Assembly (NCBI RefSeq): GCF_003614885.1
Contig: NZ_QZMS01000007.1
Coordinates: 1,922,001-1,986,000 of the forward strand
Length of the DNA: 64,000 nucleotides
Reading direction: 5' to 3'
Origin: Photobacterium salinisoli
Lineage (GTDB): Bacteria; Pseudomonadota; Gammaproteobacteria; Enterobacterales; Vibrionaceae
The notes under the pieces were generated by a model, which searched no databases, was not told the origin of the DNA, and was given only the letters and a program-made list of their open reading frames with translations. Positions 27,451-36,727 of the stretch are shown here, piece by piece. How positions within the stretch are numbered: the first letter of the stretch is position 1; every line of letters begins with the position of its first letter. The position numbers and the translations under genes are program-made.

Positions 27451-30400
27451 CACCACACCATCTCCACTTCGTCTTCGCTCTGTTGCTGCATCTCATCGAG
27501 ATAGCGACAGAAATCACTCAGGATCGGCCGGTCAAACACATCGGACACCTTAATGCTGACGTCAAACTCCGCGCCCAGGCGGTTCACAATCTGGATGGTC
27601 TGCAAGGACTGTCCGCCCAGCTCAAAGAAATTGTCCTGCGACTGAATCGCACTGACCCCGAGGATCTGCTGCCAGATCGTGCCGACCCGGCTTTCGGTTT
27701 CGCTGGCCAGCACCTGCTCGGCGCTGTCATTGTGATAGCCGGCCACCAGAGCTTTGCGATCCACCTTATTGCTGCCGGTTTTCGGCAGGCTGGCAAAAAA
27801 GCGGAAATCGGTCGGGATCATGGCCGCTGGCAGATGGGCCTGCAGCGCTTTTTTGATGCTCAGCGCATCAAAATCTTCGTGCTGTTCGCCGGCAACAAAA
27901 GCAACCAGACGACGGATGCCGTTGTCGAACACCATGCCCTGCACGCAGACTTCTTCTACCCCGTCCAAGGCCAGCAGATGAGATTCCACTTCACCCGGCT
28001 GGATGCGGTAACCGCTGATTTTGAATTCGTTATCGATGCGTCCCAGATAGGTCAGCTGGCCATCGGTCAGCGTTACCCGGTCGCCGGTGCGATAAGCCCG
28101 GCGCTGCACATCGCCCACCTGCAGACGGGTAAAGGCCGGATGGGGCTGGCCCAGATAACCGTCTGCCAGAGTGTTGCCCAGAATGATCAGCTCACCGGTG
28201 GTCGCCGGACGGAACTGCGCATCCAGCACCAGCACCTCAACACCGGGCAGCGGCAGACCAATAGGTAACTGACTGTGCTCAGCGTGAAAACCCTGCAGTT
28301 CGCTGCAGGTGGCCACCACTGTGGTTTCCGTCGGGCCATAGGTATTAAACAGGCGGACACCGTTCGCGATCCCGGCCTGCTCAACCACTTTCTGCCATTG
28401 AGCCAGCGGCTCGGGGTACACGGCTTCGCCGCCGATAATCACGGCTTTTAAGCTGTCCGGCAGTGTGGCTGTGCCGGCCTGCAGACTGACCACCCATTCG
28501 TTCCAGAACGCTGTCGGCAGATCCAGCAGGCTGATCCTGGCGGCTTGCACCGAGTCAGAAAAGCTTGCCATCGACTCCAGCATGGCATCGGTCCGCAGTA
28601 CCAGCGTGGCGCCCTGACTCAGGGTGACAAAAATCTCTTCGATGCTGGCATCGAAGTTGAACGGGGCAAACTGCAACACACGATCACTCGCAGCTACGCC
28701 ATACCTGATGGCGGCGGCGGCCACGAAATGATTCATCGCATGATGGCTGATAGCCACGCCTTTTGGCTGCCCGGTCGATCCGGACGTGAACATGATATAG
28801 GCCAGATCTGAGCTCGCCGTGTCCGGCAAGGCAACAGGTGCAGCATGCAGATGACCGGCCAGCTGAATCGTAACCGGCAGAGCTGACAGACGATGCTGGT
28901 GCTGGGCCTCAGTGATCACAGTGCGAATACCGGCCTGGCTGACAATGCTGCTCTGACGCTCCATCGGCTGCTCAGGATCCAGCGGCACGTAGACGGCGCC
29001 ACTCAGCATCACCCCCAGCACTGTGGTGATACAAGGCAGAGAGCGGCTCAGTGCCACCCCGACTTTCTCTCCCGGCTGCACCCCCTGTGCCAGCAAAGCA
29101 CTGGCAGCAGCATCGGCTTTTTCCATCAGGCTCTGGTAAGTCAGCGACACCCCATCCTGCTCAAGCGCTATCGCGTCCGGGTGCTGAGCGGCATGGCGAC
29201 GGATCGCGGCCAGCACTGAGGTCACGTCAGTGTCCGCCAGAGTTGTTTCCTCATTTCGGATCACAGCGTCCAGCCGGTCCCGGGCATGCAGTCCGCCGAG
29301 CAATGTTTCCGTCGTCTGAGTCGGTGCCGTCAGCCAGTTTGTCAGCAGACTCAGCAATTCCTGTTGCAGGTTCGCCAGATCGCCCTGCGCATACACCGCC
29401 GGGTTGGCATCAAAGTCCACCACCGGCAGGCCTTCCGATTTCGCGTGCAGCTCGATGGTCAGATCTTCCACCGGGCCCGCGCTGAGATTCAGGGTCTCAG
29501 CCGCCAGATTGGCGTACTGCAGAGGATGATCGAACGGCATGATATTGACCAGCGCGCCATATAAACGCTGGCTGCCGCCGACCCGGTTGAGATCGCGGCG
29601 CAGATCTTCATAGCGATAATGCTGGAAACGGCGCATTTTCTTTTTGTGTGCCGCAACCTTGCGCGCCACACTCAGCAGATCGTCATCACCGCAGACATCG
29701 ACCACCAGCGGCACTATGTTCATCTGCATGCTGGGCACTGTCAGGGATTTCGAACCCAGACGGTTCATCACCATCATCCCCAGTACAACCTGCTCAGTGT
29801 CGCTGTAGTGACGCAGATGCGTACACAGTGCGGCGAGGAAGATATCAACCCAGGTCAGCTGATACTGATCGGCCAGACTCTGGCACTGCTGCCAGAGGTT
29901 GTCGTTGAAAGTGCTGCTCTGGCGGTGAAAACGGGCCGCAATCGGTGCAACCTCACGGCTGTACGATGAGGGCGCCGTATTGCCGGCCAGGGTATCGAGC
30001 CAGAACTGACGGGCTTTGTCATAGGCGCCGGAGTCGCGACGCTGCTGATCTTCATCCAGCACCGCCTGGAAAGATCCGAAAGGTGAAGGCGTGACCGGCA
30101 CGCCCTGCACCAGCAGGGAATAAATCTCGGCGATCCGCTGGAAGATCAGCGTGGTCCCGAAGCCGTCCAGCGCAATGTGGTGGACGCAGTTATAAAGATA
30201 ATCCTGCTGTTCGCCGCGAAGCAGCGCAAAGCGGCCGGGCAACTGCTGCTCAAGATCAAACGTCAGCATCATATCCTGTTCGGCCCAGCGCCGGACGGCC
30301 GCGAGCTCGGCGTCTTGTCCGCCGCACGGTTCGAGATCCGTCACAGTAAATGCCACAGGCTCAGAAGCAGCAACCCGATAAGGCTGTTCATTCTCGCTGC

Positions 30401-30578
30401 GGTAGTAACAGGACAGACATTCGCTTTCCGCCACCGCCTGGCGCACAGCTACCTCCAGTTTGCCGGCATCGACTTTGCCGTCAAACACGATGCATTCGGC
30501 GGTGTTGAACAGCGCCTTGTCTTCGTTAAGCGTGTGTCCCAGCCACAGCCCGTGCTGAGCGGTATTGAGTGCTGTCAT
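27450..30578 (-). CDS. amoF: NRPS, C-A-PCP, predicted lysine-activating (AmoF-like)
   Basis: This single-module synthetase has about 1042 residues. It contains a C domain with VHHIALDGFG (about 132-141) of the EntF/VibF type that accepts an aryl donor. An A domain follows (MFTSGSTGQPKG, NTYGPTETTV, YRTGDRV), then a PCP with GGQSLQT. Aligned by eye to GrsA, the specificity residues read D-A-E-D-I-G-T-V-V, the known lysine code. It should therefore join DHB from the aryl carrier to Lys. No thioesterase is present; the last about 17 residues are acidic and may dock onto the TubC domain of AmoG. The start overlaps the amoB stop as ATGA. Confidence 0.93.
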   Translation of the reverse strand: MTALNTAQHGLWLGHTLNEDKALFNTAECIVFDGKVDAGKLEVAVRQAVAESECLSCYYRSENEQPYRVAASEPVAFTVTDLEPCGGQDAELAAVRRWAEQDMMLTFDLEQQLPGRFALLRGEQQDYLYNCVHHIALDGFGTTLIFQRIAEIYSLLVQGVPVTPSPFGSFQAVLDEDQQRRDSGAYDKARQFWLDTLAGNTAPSSYSREVAPIAARFHRQSSTFNDNLWQQCQSLADQYQLTWVDIFLAALCTHLRHYSDTEQVVLGMMVMNRLGSKSLTVPSMQMNIVPLVVDVCGDDDLLSVARKVAAHKKKMRRFQHYRYEDLRRDLNRVGGSQRLYGALVNIMPFDHPLQYANLAAETLNLSAGPVEDLTIELHAKSEGLPVVDFDANPAVYAQGDLANLQQELLSLLTNWLTAPTQTTETLLGGLHARDRLDAVIRNEETTLADTDVTSVLAAIRRHAAQHPDAIALEQDGVSLTYQSLMEKADAAASALLAQGVQPGEKVGVALSRSLPCITTVLGVMLSGAVYVPLDPEQPMERQSSIVSQAGIRTVITEAQHQHRLSALPVTIQLAGHLHAAPVALPDTASSDLAYIMFTSGSTGQPKGVAISHHAMNHFVAAAAIRYGVAASDRVLQFAPFNFDASIEEIFVTLSQGATLVLRTDAMLESMASFSDSVQAARISLLDLPTAFWNEWVVSLQAGTATLPDSLKAVIIGGEAVYPEPLAQWQKVVEQAGIANGVRLFNTYGPTETTVVATCSELQGFHAEHSQLPIGLPLPGVEVLVLDAQFRPATTGELIILGNTLADGYLGQPHPAFTRLQVGDVQRRAYRTGDRVTLTDGQLTYLGRIDNEFKISGYRIQPGEVESHLLALDGVEEVCVQGMVFDNGIRRLVAFVAGEQHEDFDALSIKKALQAHLPAAMIPTDFRFFASLPKTGSNKVDRKALVAGYHNDSAEQVLASETESRVGTIWQQILGVSAIQSQDNFFELGGQSLQTIQIVNRLGAEFDVSIKVSDVFDRPILSDFCRYLDEMQQQSEDEVEMVW

Positions 30579-31492
30579 CCCTGCACCTCCTGGTCCACAT
30601 TGTTCAGGGCTTCTTCCAGTAATCCCCACCAGTGGTTGAAGGTCGGCGTTTCGGCCAGCTGGACAAAATTCATCACCACCCCGTGCTTACGCCATTCGGT
30701 GATCAATGACATGATCTGCACCGAATCCAGGCCGTAGTCGATCAGGTTCTCCTCAGGATCAAACTCGTCTTCCTCTTCTTCCACCAGCCTGGCAATGCGA
30801 GCCAGCAAGCCGCCACGGGTCAGGACTTCCGGCAACTCGCTGTGCGGTGAGCCAGCCCGCTGAGCTGTGCCGATCAGCGAAGCGCTCGAGACCACCATAC
30901 CGGCACGACCGGCCACATACTTGAGCGCCATTTCATGCTCTTCCAGTGAGAAATCGGCAATCGCATCGCCGATCATGAAAGGCTTGATGTCGCGCATAAA
31001 GGCGTCCACCGCCGTCATCAGGCAGCCAATGTGGCCGTAAATTCCGCCGATCAGCAGTTGATCCCGGCCCAGCTCTTTGAGCATGTGCTCGAGCGGCGAG
31101 CGCTGAAACGCCGAGTAACGCCATTTGTCGAGCACGGTATCGCCCGCTTCCGGCGCCAGCGCCGCAACCACCTGCTGCAGCTCAGGGGATTTGTTCAGGC
31201 CCGGCCCCCACATGTCGTTCAGCAATGCCCGGTCGGCCATGTTCTGCTCTTTGGGCTGGGCGGTGTAGATCACCGGAATGCCGTTGGCTTTACAAAAGCC
31301 CTTCAGGGCAACCAGATTGCTGAGCAGGGTTTGCATCAGGGCACTGTCACGCTCATAGAAACTGACGAAGTACTCCTGCATATCGTGGATCAGGAACGCC
31401 GCTTTTTGCGGTTCAAAGGCCCACGACACTTTGTTGGCGGGAAAAGCCTCGGCAGCAGGCATGGTATAAGTCGGTAATGCTGGAATAGTCAT
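30575..31492 (-). CDS. amoB/entB: Isochorismatase with aryl carrier domain
   Basis: This 305-residue bifunctional protein has an isochorismatase domain (residues 1 to about 210; catalytic-type Asp in IHDMQ at about 37, DKWRYSAF near 122 and GGIYGHIGCL near 150). It hydrolyses isochorismate to 2,3-dihydro-DHB. A C-terminal aryl carrier domain carries the phosphopantetheine Ser257 in YGLDSVQ. The carrier is loaded with DHB by the adjacent adenylating enzyme and presented to the Lys module. It overlaps both neighbours by 4 bases (ATGA), so synthesis is coupled. Confidence 0.95.
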   Translation of the reverse strand: MTIPALPTYTMPAAEAFPANKVSWAFEPQKAAFLIHDMQEYFVSFYERDSALMQTLLSNLVALKGFCKANGIPVIYTAQPKEQNMADRALLNDMWGPGLNKSPELQQVVAALAPEAGDTVLDKWRYSAFQRSPLEHMLKELGRDQLLIGGIYGHIGCLMTAVDAFMRDIKPFMIGDAIADFSLEEHEMALKYVAGRAGMVVSSASLIGTAQRAGSPHSELPEVLTRGGLLARIARLVEEEEDEFDPEENLIDYGLDSVQIMSLITEWRKHGVVMNFVQLAETPTFNHWWGLLEEALNNVDQEVQG

Positions 31493-33174
31493 GATAAAAC
31501 GTCCTTTTCTGGCTGAGGCTGTGACTGGGCTTGTACTTGGTTGGCAATTAGCTGTCGCAGGGCTTTTTTGTCGATTTTGCCGACGTGCGTCATCGGTAAG
31601 GCGTCGACTTTCTCAATACGGTCCGGCAGCTTGTAATCGGCGATACCGCACGTCCGCAGGTGCTTTCGGATGCTGAGGGTTTTCAGCTTGGGATTAGAGG
31701 TGACAATGAAGGCACAGCTTTTCTCGCCCATCACGGCATCCGGCATGGCAACCAGTGCGGCCTGGGTGATTTCCGGCAGGGCCAGCAGCTGGTTTTCGAT
31801 CTCTTCGGCAGCCACTTTTTCGCCGCCGCGGTTGATCTGATCTTTGTCACGGCCGACCACTATCAGGTAACCGTCTTCGGTCATCACCACCACATCGCCG
31901 GAGCGGTAAAAACCGTCCTGATCAAACGCGACGCGATTGTGTTCCGGGCTGTTGTAATAGCCGCGGAAGGTGTAAGGACCGCGGGTCAGCAGGGCGCCGG
32001 GGGTGCCGCGCGGCACATCCTGACCGTCTTCATCCACGATGCGCACTTCGTCATCGTCGCTGATTGGGCGTCCCTGGGTATTCAGCACATGCCACTCGCT
32101 GTCGTCAAACCGGGTGTAATTGACCAGGCCTTCGGCCATGCCGAACACCTGCTGCAAACGGCAGCCCAGTTCGGGTTCAATACGACGGGCAAGGCTTTCC
32201 CCGAGGCGGGCGCCGCCGACCTGCAGCCATTGCAGGCTGTCCAGCGCCGAGCGATCATCCGCGGCGGCCTGCAACCACAGGGTGACAGCCGGTGGCACCA
32301 GAGACGTCATGGTGACCTGGTGGCGCTTGATCAGCGGAAAACAGGTCATCGGGCTTGGCTCCGCCGCCAGTACCACAGCACCACCAGCGTAGAATACGCC
32401 CAGCGCGCCCGGTGAGCTCAGGGTAAAATTATGCGGCGCCGGTAAGGCACACAGGAAGACGGTGTCGCTGTCCAGCTGGCAGATGTCTGCACTGGCTCGC
32501 ACGCTGTAGTAATAGTCGTTATGGGTACGGGGGATCAGTTTCGGGGTGCCGGTACTGCCGCCTGAAAGCTGGAAGAAGGCCACCTCAGAGGCCGTCAGTT
32601 CCGGCCATGTCAGCGCCTCTGCGGCCTGAACATTGTGAGAGCCTTGCTCCACCTGCGTACCTGAGATGGCCGCGGCTAACGAGCAGCCAAACTCAGCCTC
32701 CCCCTCGACCAGCCAGTGCCTGAGTGAAGGCACCTGCTGGCTGAGCGCCTGAGCAAACTCACCCTCAGCAAATAAACTGTGGCGGGACGAGACGATCGCC
32801 AGTATCGGTCGGATTTGCTCGGCGTAAGCCGTCAGCTCATGCCGGTTATGGCTGAACAAGGCATTTACAGGTACTACGCCTACTTTCATCAGGGCAAAGA
32901 AAACAATGTAGAACTCCGCCACATTCGGCAGATGCACCAGTGCGGTCTCACCGGGTTTCACCCCCAGCCGCAACAGTGATGCCGCCAGCCGCTCGGCATC
33001 GCGCTCAAGCTGGCGGTAAGTCCAGCGGCGTTCACCGCAAATCAGCGCCAGGTGATCAGCACGCTCATCCAGATGGCGCGTGAGGATGTCGGTCATGGGC
33101 ACATCGGTCCAATAGCCTTTTCGGCGGTACAGATCGGCAAGGTCTGACGGCCAGGGCGTAAAGGCAATACTCAT
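31489..33174 (-). CDS. amoE/entE: 2,3-dihydroxybenzoate-AMP ligase
   Basis: This acyl-adenylating enzyme of about 561 residues activates DHB and transfers it to the aryl carrier of AmoB. It contains FFQLSGGSTGTPKLIPRTHNDY in two adjoining motifs, QVFGMAEGLVNYTR, RSGDVV, GRDKDQINRGGEKV and the C-terminal Lys in THVGKIDKK. The start at 33174 (MSIAFTPWP) overlaps the amoC stop as ATGA. An open frame continues upstream but lies inside amoC and is not coding. Confidence 0.95.
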   Translation of the reverse strand: MSIAFTPWPSDLADLYRRKGYWTDVPMTDILTRHLDERADHLALICGERRWTYRQLERDAERLAASLLRLGVKPGETALVHLPNVAEFYIVFFALMKVGVVPVNALFSHNRHELTAYAEQIRPILAIVSSRHSLFAEGEFAQALSQQVPSLRHWLVEGEAEFGCSLAAAISGTQVEQGSHNVQAAEALTWPELTASEVAFFQLSGGSTGTPKLIPRTHNDYYYSVRASADICQLDSDTVFLCALPAPHNFTLSSPGALGVFYAGGAVVLAAEPSPMTCFPLIKRHQVTMTSLVPPAVTLWLQAAADDRSALDSLQWLQVGGARLGESLARRIEPELGCRLQQVFGMAEGLVNYTRFDDSEWHVLNTQGRPISDDDEVRIVDEDGQDVPRGTPGALLTRGPYTFRGYYNSPEHNRVAFDQDGFYRSGDVVVMTEDGYLIVVGRDKDQINRGGEKVAAEEIENQLLALPEITQAALVAMPDAVMGEKSCAFIVTSNPKLKTLSIRKHLRTCGIADYKLPDRIEKVDALPMTHVGKIDKKALRQLIANQVQAQSQPQPEKDVLS

Positions 33175-34385
33175 GCTACCCCCTGCTCGCCCAGCCCGAA
33201 GGCGTTGAGCATGGTGCCCAGCTTGGCTTCGGTTTCCGCCCATTCGGCCTGAGGGCAGGATGCGTCGACGATACCGGCACCGGCAAACAAGCGAACGGAT
33301 TTTTCGCGCACTTTCCCGCAGCGGATAGTGACCGCCCATTCACCGTTGCCCTGCGAATCGCACCAGCCCACCATGCCGGTAAACATGCCGCGCTCATAGC
33401 CTTCCAGCTCTTTGATTGCATCGCGCGACAGATTAAACGGAAAACCGCATACCGCAGGGGTCGGGTGCAGCAGGCACGCCAGTTGCAGCACGTTATAAGG
33501 TGAGGCTTCTGGGTTGGCCGGCGGGTTGAGCTGGCCTTCGATCCGGGTCGACAGATGCCACATGGTTGGGGTATTGATCAGAGACGGACCGGCAGGTACA
33601 TCCAGCTCGCGGCAGTAAGGCTTGAGTTGCTGGGCAATCTCATCGATCACCAGACGGTGTTCATACCTGTCTTTGACCGACTGCAGCAGCGCTTCACTGA
33701 CTTGCTGATCGGCGTCTGCACTGGGCTGTCGCTTCGCCGAACCCGCCAGCGGGTTGGACAGAATATGCCGCCCTTCCTGGCGGATCAGCAGCTCAGGGCT
33801 GGCGCCCAGTAAGACAGACTGATCCTGCTGCGGAATGGCAAAATGGAACCCGGTCGGGTTTTGTTTGATCAGCCGGGCCAGAATGTCACTGGCTGATATG
33901 TCATCGCTCAGCTCAATGTTCAGTACCCGTGACAACACGGCTTTTTCCAGCTGAGTGCGCTGAAATTTTTCCACCGCCTGCGCGACAGCCTGCTTGAACA
34001 CGGATTCTTCCGGCTCACTGCGCCTGGCCACAACCTGCAATGGTTTGCTGACTGACATCCCGCTGAGCGCGCCGAAGGCATCCGGCTGATGTTCGGTCAC
34101 TTCAACACTTTCAGGAATGTACAGGCAGGATGGTTCGGAGACATCAAACGGAATCGAACCGATCAGGATAGGATTATCAACGCCTTTGGCTTTTTCGGCG
34201 GCGAACGCCTGATGTATGACCTGCTGGAATTCACTCAGGCTGTCTTCACCGTGAATGGCAGGGGTGGTGATAACTTGGCTGATCCCTTTCCCTCTGACAG
34301 TCCGGTACACAGACGAGAAGAAAAGATCACTATTCGGTGAGAATACCGGATTCAGTATTGGATTCTCACTTTGAGTCTGTTGCAT
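33171..34385 (-). CDS. amoC/entC: Isochorismate synthase
   Basis: This 404-residue chorismate-binding enzyme converts chorismate to isochorismate, the first dedicated step to DHB. Family motifs include [57 protein letters not shown] and the FAGAGIV end. ATG 34385 follows GGGAG. It heads the seven-gene minus-strand operon amoC-E-B-F-A-G-H, all of whose junctions overlap or lie within about 30 bases. Confidence 0.96.
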   Translation of the reverse strand: MQQTQSENPILNPVFSPNSDLFFSSVYRTVRGKGISQVITTPAIHGEDSLSEFQQVIHQAFAAEKAKGVDNPILIGSIPFDVSEPSCLYIPESVEVTEHQPDAFGALSGMSVSKPLQVVARRSEPEESVFKQAVAQAVEKFQRTQLEKAVLSRVLNIELSDDISASDILARLIKQNPTGFHFAIPQQDQSVLLGASPELLIRQEGRHILSNPLAGSAKRQPSADADQQVSEALLQSVKDRYEHRLVIDEIAQQLKPYCRELDVPAGPSLINTPTMWHLSTRIEGQLNPPANPEASPYNVLQLACLLHPTPAVCGFPFNLSRDAIKELEGYERGMFTGMVGWCDSQGNGEWAVTIRCGKVREKSVRLFAGAGIVDASCPQAEWAETEAKLGTMLNAFGLGEQGVA

Positions 34386-34410
34386 GTCACAACTCCCTTT
34401 TTACGCAAGA

Positions 34411-34439
34411 ATATGTGCAGCTTATGACGCATCGTAAAC
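34411..34439 (-). promoter_or_regulatory. Candidate sigma-70 promoter of the siderophore biosynthesis operon
   Basis: Read on the minus strand, TTTACG (34434-34439) and CATATT (34411-34416) are spaced by 17 bases, 26 bases before amoC. Unlike the receptor and exporter promoters, I see no good Fur box within the 185-base gap. Confidence 0.4.
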
Positions 34440-34510
34440 TGACTGATTGGGTGTTAATTCGTTAGGGTTTTAATTGTTAGAAAGTGACATCACATTGCTT
34501 GTGCTGGGGA

Positions 34511-34538
34511 AAAAAGAGCCAATTTTCATTGGCTCTTT
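34511..34538 (-). terminator. Rho-independent terminator of the receptor gene
   Basis: AAAGAGCCAAT (34513-34523) and ATTGGCTCTTT (34528-34538) form a perfect 11-bp stem with loop TTTC. On the minus strand it is followed by a T-run. It separates the receptor transcript from the amoC operon. Confidence 0.92.
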
Positions 34539-34569
34539 CGGTGTCAGGTTATCCTGACTGATCTTGTTA

Positions 34570-36486
34570 TCAGAAATCGTATGAAACACCGGCATAGACG
34601 CTGCGGGCTTTCAGGATGTAATCCAGTTTTGTCGCGGCTTCGTCCCGCTCTTCGTTGGTCAGGTTAGTGACACCCAGCTTCAGATTCAGATTGTTAATCG
34701 CTTCATAGCGGGCGCCCAGATCCATGGTGCCGTACGCCGACAGTTTCTCGCCTGAACGGACATACTGAGAGCCTGTGTACTGATACGAAGTGTACGCATA
34801 CAGGTTATCCATCGCCTGCCAGTCAAGCTGAACATTGGCGGTGTGGCTTGGCGTCAGGATCAGATCTTTTTTGGTGTCCTTGTCTTCCGCACTGGTGTAC
34901 ATGTAGTTCGCAGACAGGCTCACCGTGTCTGTGATATCCACCCAGGCCATGGTTTCCACGCCTTTCACTTCTGCTTCCGCCACATTGAAGTAGCTCAGCT
35001 CGGTGCTGACGCGGTCCCAGTTTTCGGCCTGGATCATGTCGTCAATGTCGTTCTGGAACAGTGTCAGACCCGCACCCCAGCGAGCCGCTTCATAGCTGGT
35101 GCCCAGCTCATAGCTCAGCGAGGTTTCTGCTTTCAGATCCGGGTTACCGACCACGCTACATTTACCACGGCAGGCCAGGACTGAGTAAGAGTCACTGTAC
35201 TGGTTCAGACTCGGTGCTTTGAAAGCTTTACCCACGCCACCTTTGACGACCCAGCTGTCGCTGATTTTATAAACCGCATAGGCACGCGGACTGAACTCAC
35301 CGCCGTACACTTCATGATCGTCATAACGACCACTCAGGGTCAGGGCCAGATTGCCCAGTGAGAACTCATCTTGCAGGTAAACCGCCGCCTGGCTGTAGTT
35401 CACGGAATCCGTGTTCAGGGTCAGGTTATTCTTCAGCTTGGTATCACGGTATTCCGCGCCGCCGGTCAGCAGGTGATCACCCAGGTAACCCGACAGTTGG
35501 CCATCTACGGTATTATTGGTCTGGTCAATATTGCCAACCGCGCCGTTCAGTTCTGAATCGTCTCTCAGCTCAGACATATCCAGATTGTAACGCAGGCGGG
35601 AGTCAAAGTTAGCCCAGTAGCCGTAATGCGTCAGGGCGACGTTATAACGCTCCATCTCCTGCACGTTGTTGACCGCAGTTCCCCAATTGTTCCAGTCTGC
35701 ATCACGATCATCTTTGCTGTAGATCAAATCCAGATCGATATCCTGCTGCTCATTCACCAGCCACTTCAGGTTGGAGTACAGATTCAGCTCGTCGCGCTCT
35801 TCCAGCACATCGGTATCCGGGTTAACCGATTTATCCGTGCGCCAGGCATCACGATCGCTTTTTTCAACAATCAGGTTACCCAGCAGGGTTTCTGGGATCA
35901 GTGCACCGCTGACGTAAGCATTGATCTTATTGGTGTCGCCGCCGGAGCCTTCGGTGATACCGTCATACTGGTAACCGACAGAGCCCTGCGTTTCTTCGGT
36001 GGGTTTGCGCAGGATAACGTTCACCACGCCACCCAGTGCATCCGCCCCGTAAAGGGATGACATCGGGCCACGGATCACTTCGATACGCTCAACCGCTGAC
36101 ATAGGAATGCTGGACAGGTCAAAGTCGTTGCCGTAGGCGCTGAGCAGACCATCACGTGAGTTGATACGGCGACCATTGATCAGCAGCAAGGTGTAGTCTG
36201 CACCCAGACCACGGATTTTGATTTCATTCCGGCCGTATGAGGTACCTGGATTGATATTGATACCCGGCAGCTTTTTGATCGCTTCGCCGACATCATTTAC
36301 CACCAGATTATCCAGTTCTTCACGCGTGATATAAGACACAGAAGCAGGAGCCGTTAATTCAGGGTGTTCAGTCTGACTCGCTGTCACTACCATCACTTCT
36401 TTGTTGGCCACTTCAGCCATCGCCGTAAATGAAGAGACCATACCGACTACACATAAAGCCCGGTTCAAACGAGTTAACTTGATCAC
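34570..36486 (-). CDS. TonB-dependent outer-membrane catecholate siderophore receptor
   Basis: The protein has about 638 residues. I chose the GTG at 36486 because AAGGAG lies 5 bases upstream and it opens directly into a signal peptide (KLTRLNRALCVVGMVSSF...AMA). Upstream in-frame ATGs read a hydrophobic stretch through the Fur box and are unlikely starts. A TonB box region EVMVVTAS follows, then the plug domain (about 45-160, with IRGLGADYTLLLINGRR and VERIEVIRGP). A 22-strand barrel ends in the terminal aromatic SYDF. The mature protein resembles FepA/IrgA/FstC-type catecholate receptors. A Cys pair in the loop VLACRGKCSV may form a disulphide. Confidence 0.93.
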   Translation of the reverse strand: MIKLTRLNRALCVVGMVSSFTAMAEVANKEVMVVTASQTEHPELTAPASVSYITREELDNLVVNDVGEAIKKLPGININPGTSYGRNEIKIRGLGADYTLLLINGRRINSRDGLLSAYGNDFDLSSIPMSAVERIEVIRGPMSSLYGADALGGVVNVILRKPTEETQGSVGYQYDGITEGSGGDTNKINAYVSGALIPETLLGNLIVEKSDRDAWRTDKSVNPDTDVLEERDELNLYSNLKWLVNEQQDIDLDLIYSKDDRDADWNNWGTAVNNVQEMERYNVALTHYGYWANFDSRLRYNLDMSELRDDSELNGAVGNIDQTNNTVDGQLSGYLGDHLLTGGAEYRDTKLKNNLTLNTDSVNYSQAAVYLQDEFSLGNLALTLSGRYDDHEVYGGEFSPRAYAVYKISDSWVVKGGVGKAFKAPSLNQYSDSYSVLACRGKCSVVGNPDLKAETSLSYELGTSYEAARWGAGLTLFQNDIDDMIQAENWDRVSTELSYFNVAEAEVKGVETMAWVDITDTVSLSANYMYTSAEDKDTKKDLILTPSHTANVQLDWQAMDNLYAYTSYQYTGSQYVRSGEKLSAYGTMDLGARYEAINNLNLKLGVTNLTNEERDEAATKLDYILKARSVYAGVSYDF

Positions 36487-36543
36487 ACTATCTCCTTGTT
36501 GCTGAAACATTTTCAACACTCCATCAATAACAATGGCGCAAAT

Positions 36544-36562
36544 GATAATTATTGTTATTATC
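36544..36562 (-). promoter_or_regulatory. Fur box of the receptor gene
   Basis: GATAATTATTGTTATTATC matches the 19-bp Fur consensus at 14 positions. It lies about 60 bases before the chosen receptor start, suiting iron-dependent repression. Confidence 0.85.
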
Positions 36563-36701
36563 AGCGTCAACAAAAGTTCAATGAAATTGATAACTTTTTT
36601 CATTCGTGTTCAATTGCAACCAGAGTACTGCGACTTATCACTTATCAAAGTGAGGTTTTTATGTGCACCAGAGGGCGTATTGGGCGGGGAGTAAAATGGA
36701 T

Positions 36702-36727
36702 AAAAAAACTCCGGGATTAACCCGGAG
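36702..36727 (-). terminator. Rho-independent terminator overlapping the exporter stop codon
   Basis: CTCCGGG (36709-36715) and CCCGGAG (36721-36727) form a 7-bp stem around loop ATTAA. On the minus strand this is followed by seven T. The exporter stop codon (36717-36719) lies in the hairpin loop. Confidence 0.9.

Noticed and set aside
33175..33339. Upstream extension of the DHB-AMP ligase frame
   Set aside because: It lies within amoC; the ATG at 33174 overlaps the amoC stop as ATGA, like the other junctions of the operon.
18595..34385. Enterobactin or vibriobactin as the product
   Set aside because: No Ser-activating EntF with thioesterase and no VibH-like or cyclisation domains; Lys and Gly codes and gene order fit amonabactin better.
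36487..36603. N-terminal extension of the receptor starting with a hydrophobic segment
   Set aside because: It translates the Fur box and promoter; the GTG at 36486 has AAGGAG and a proper signal peptide.
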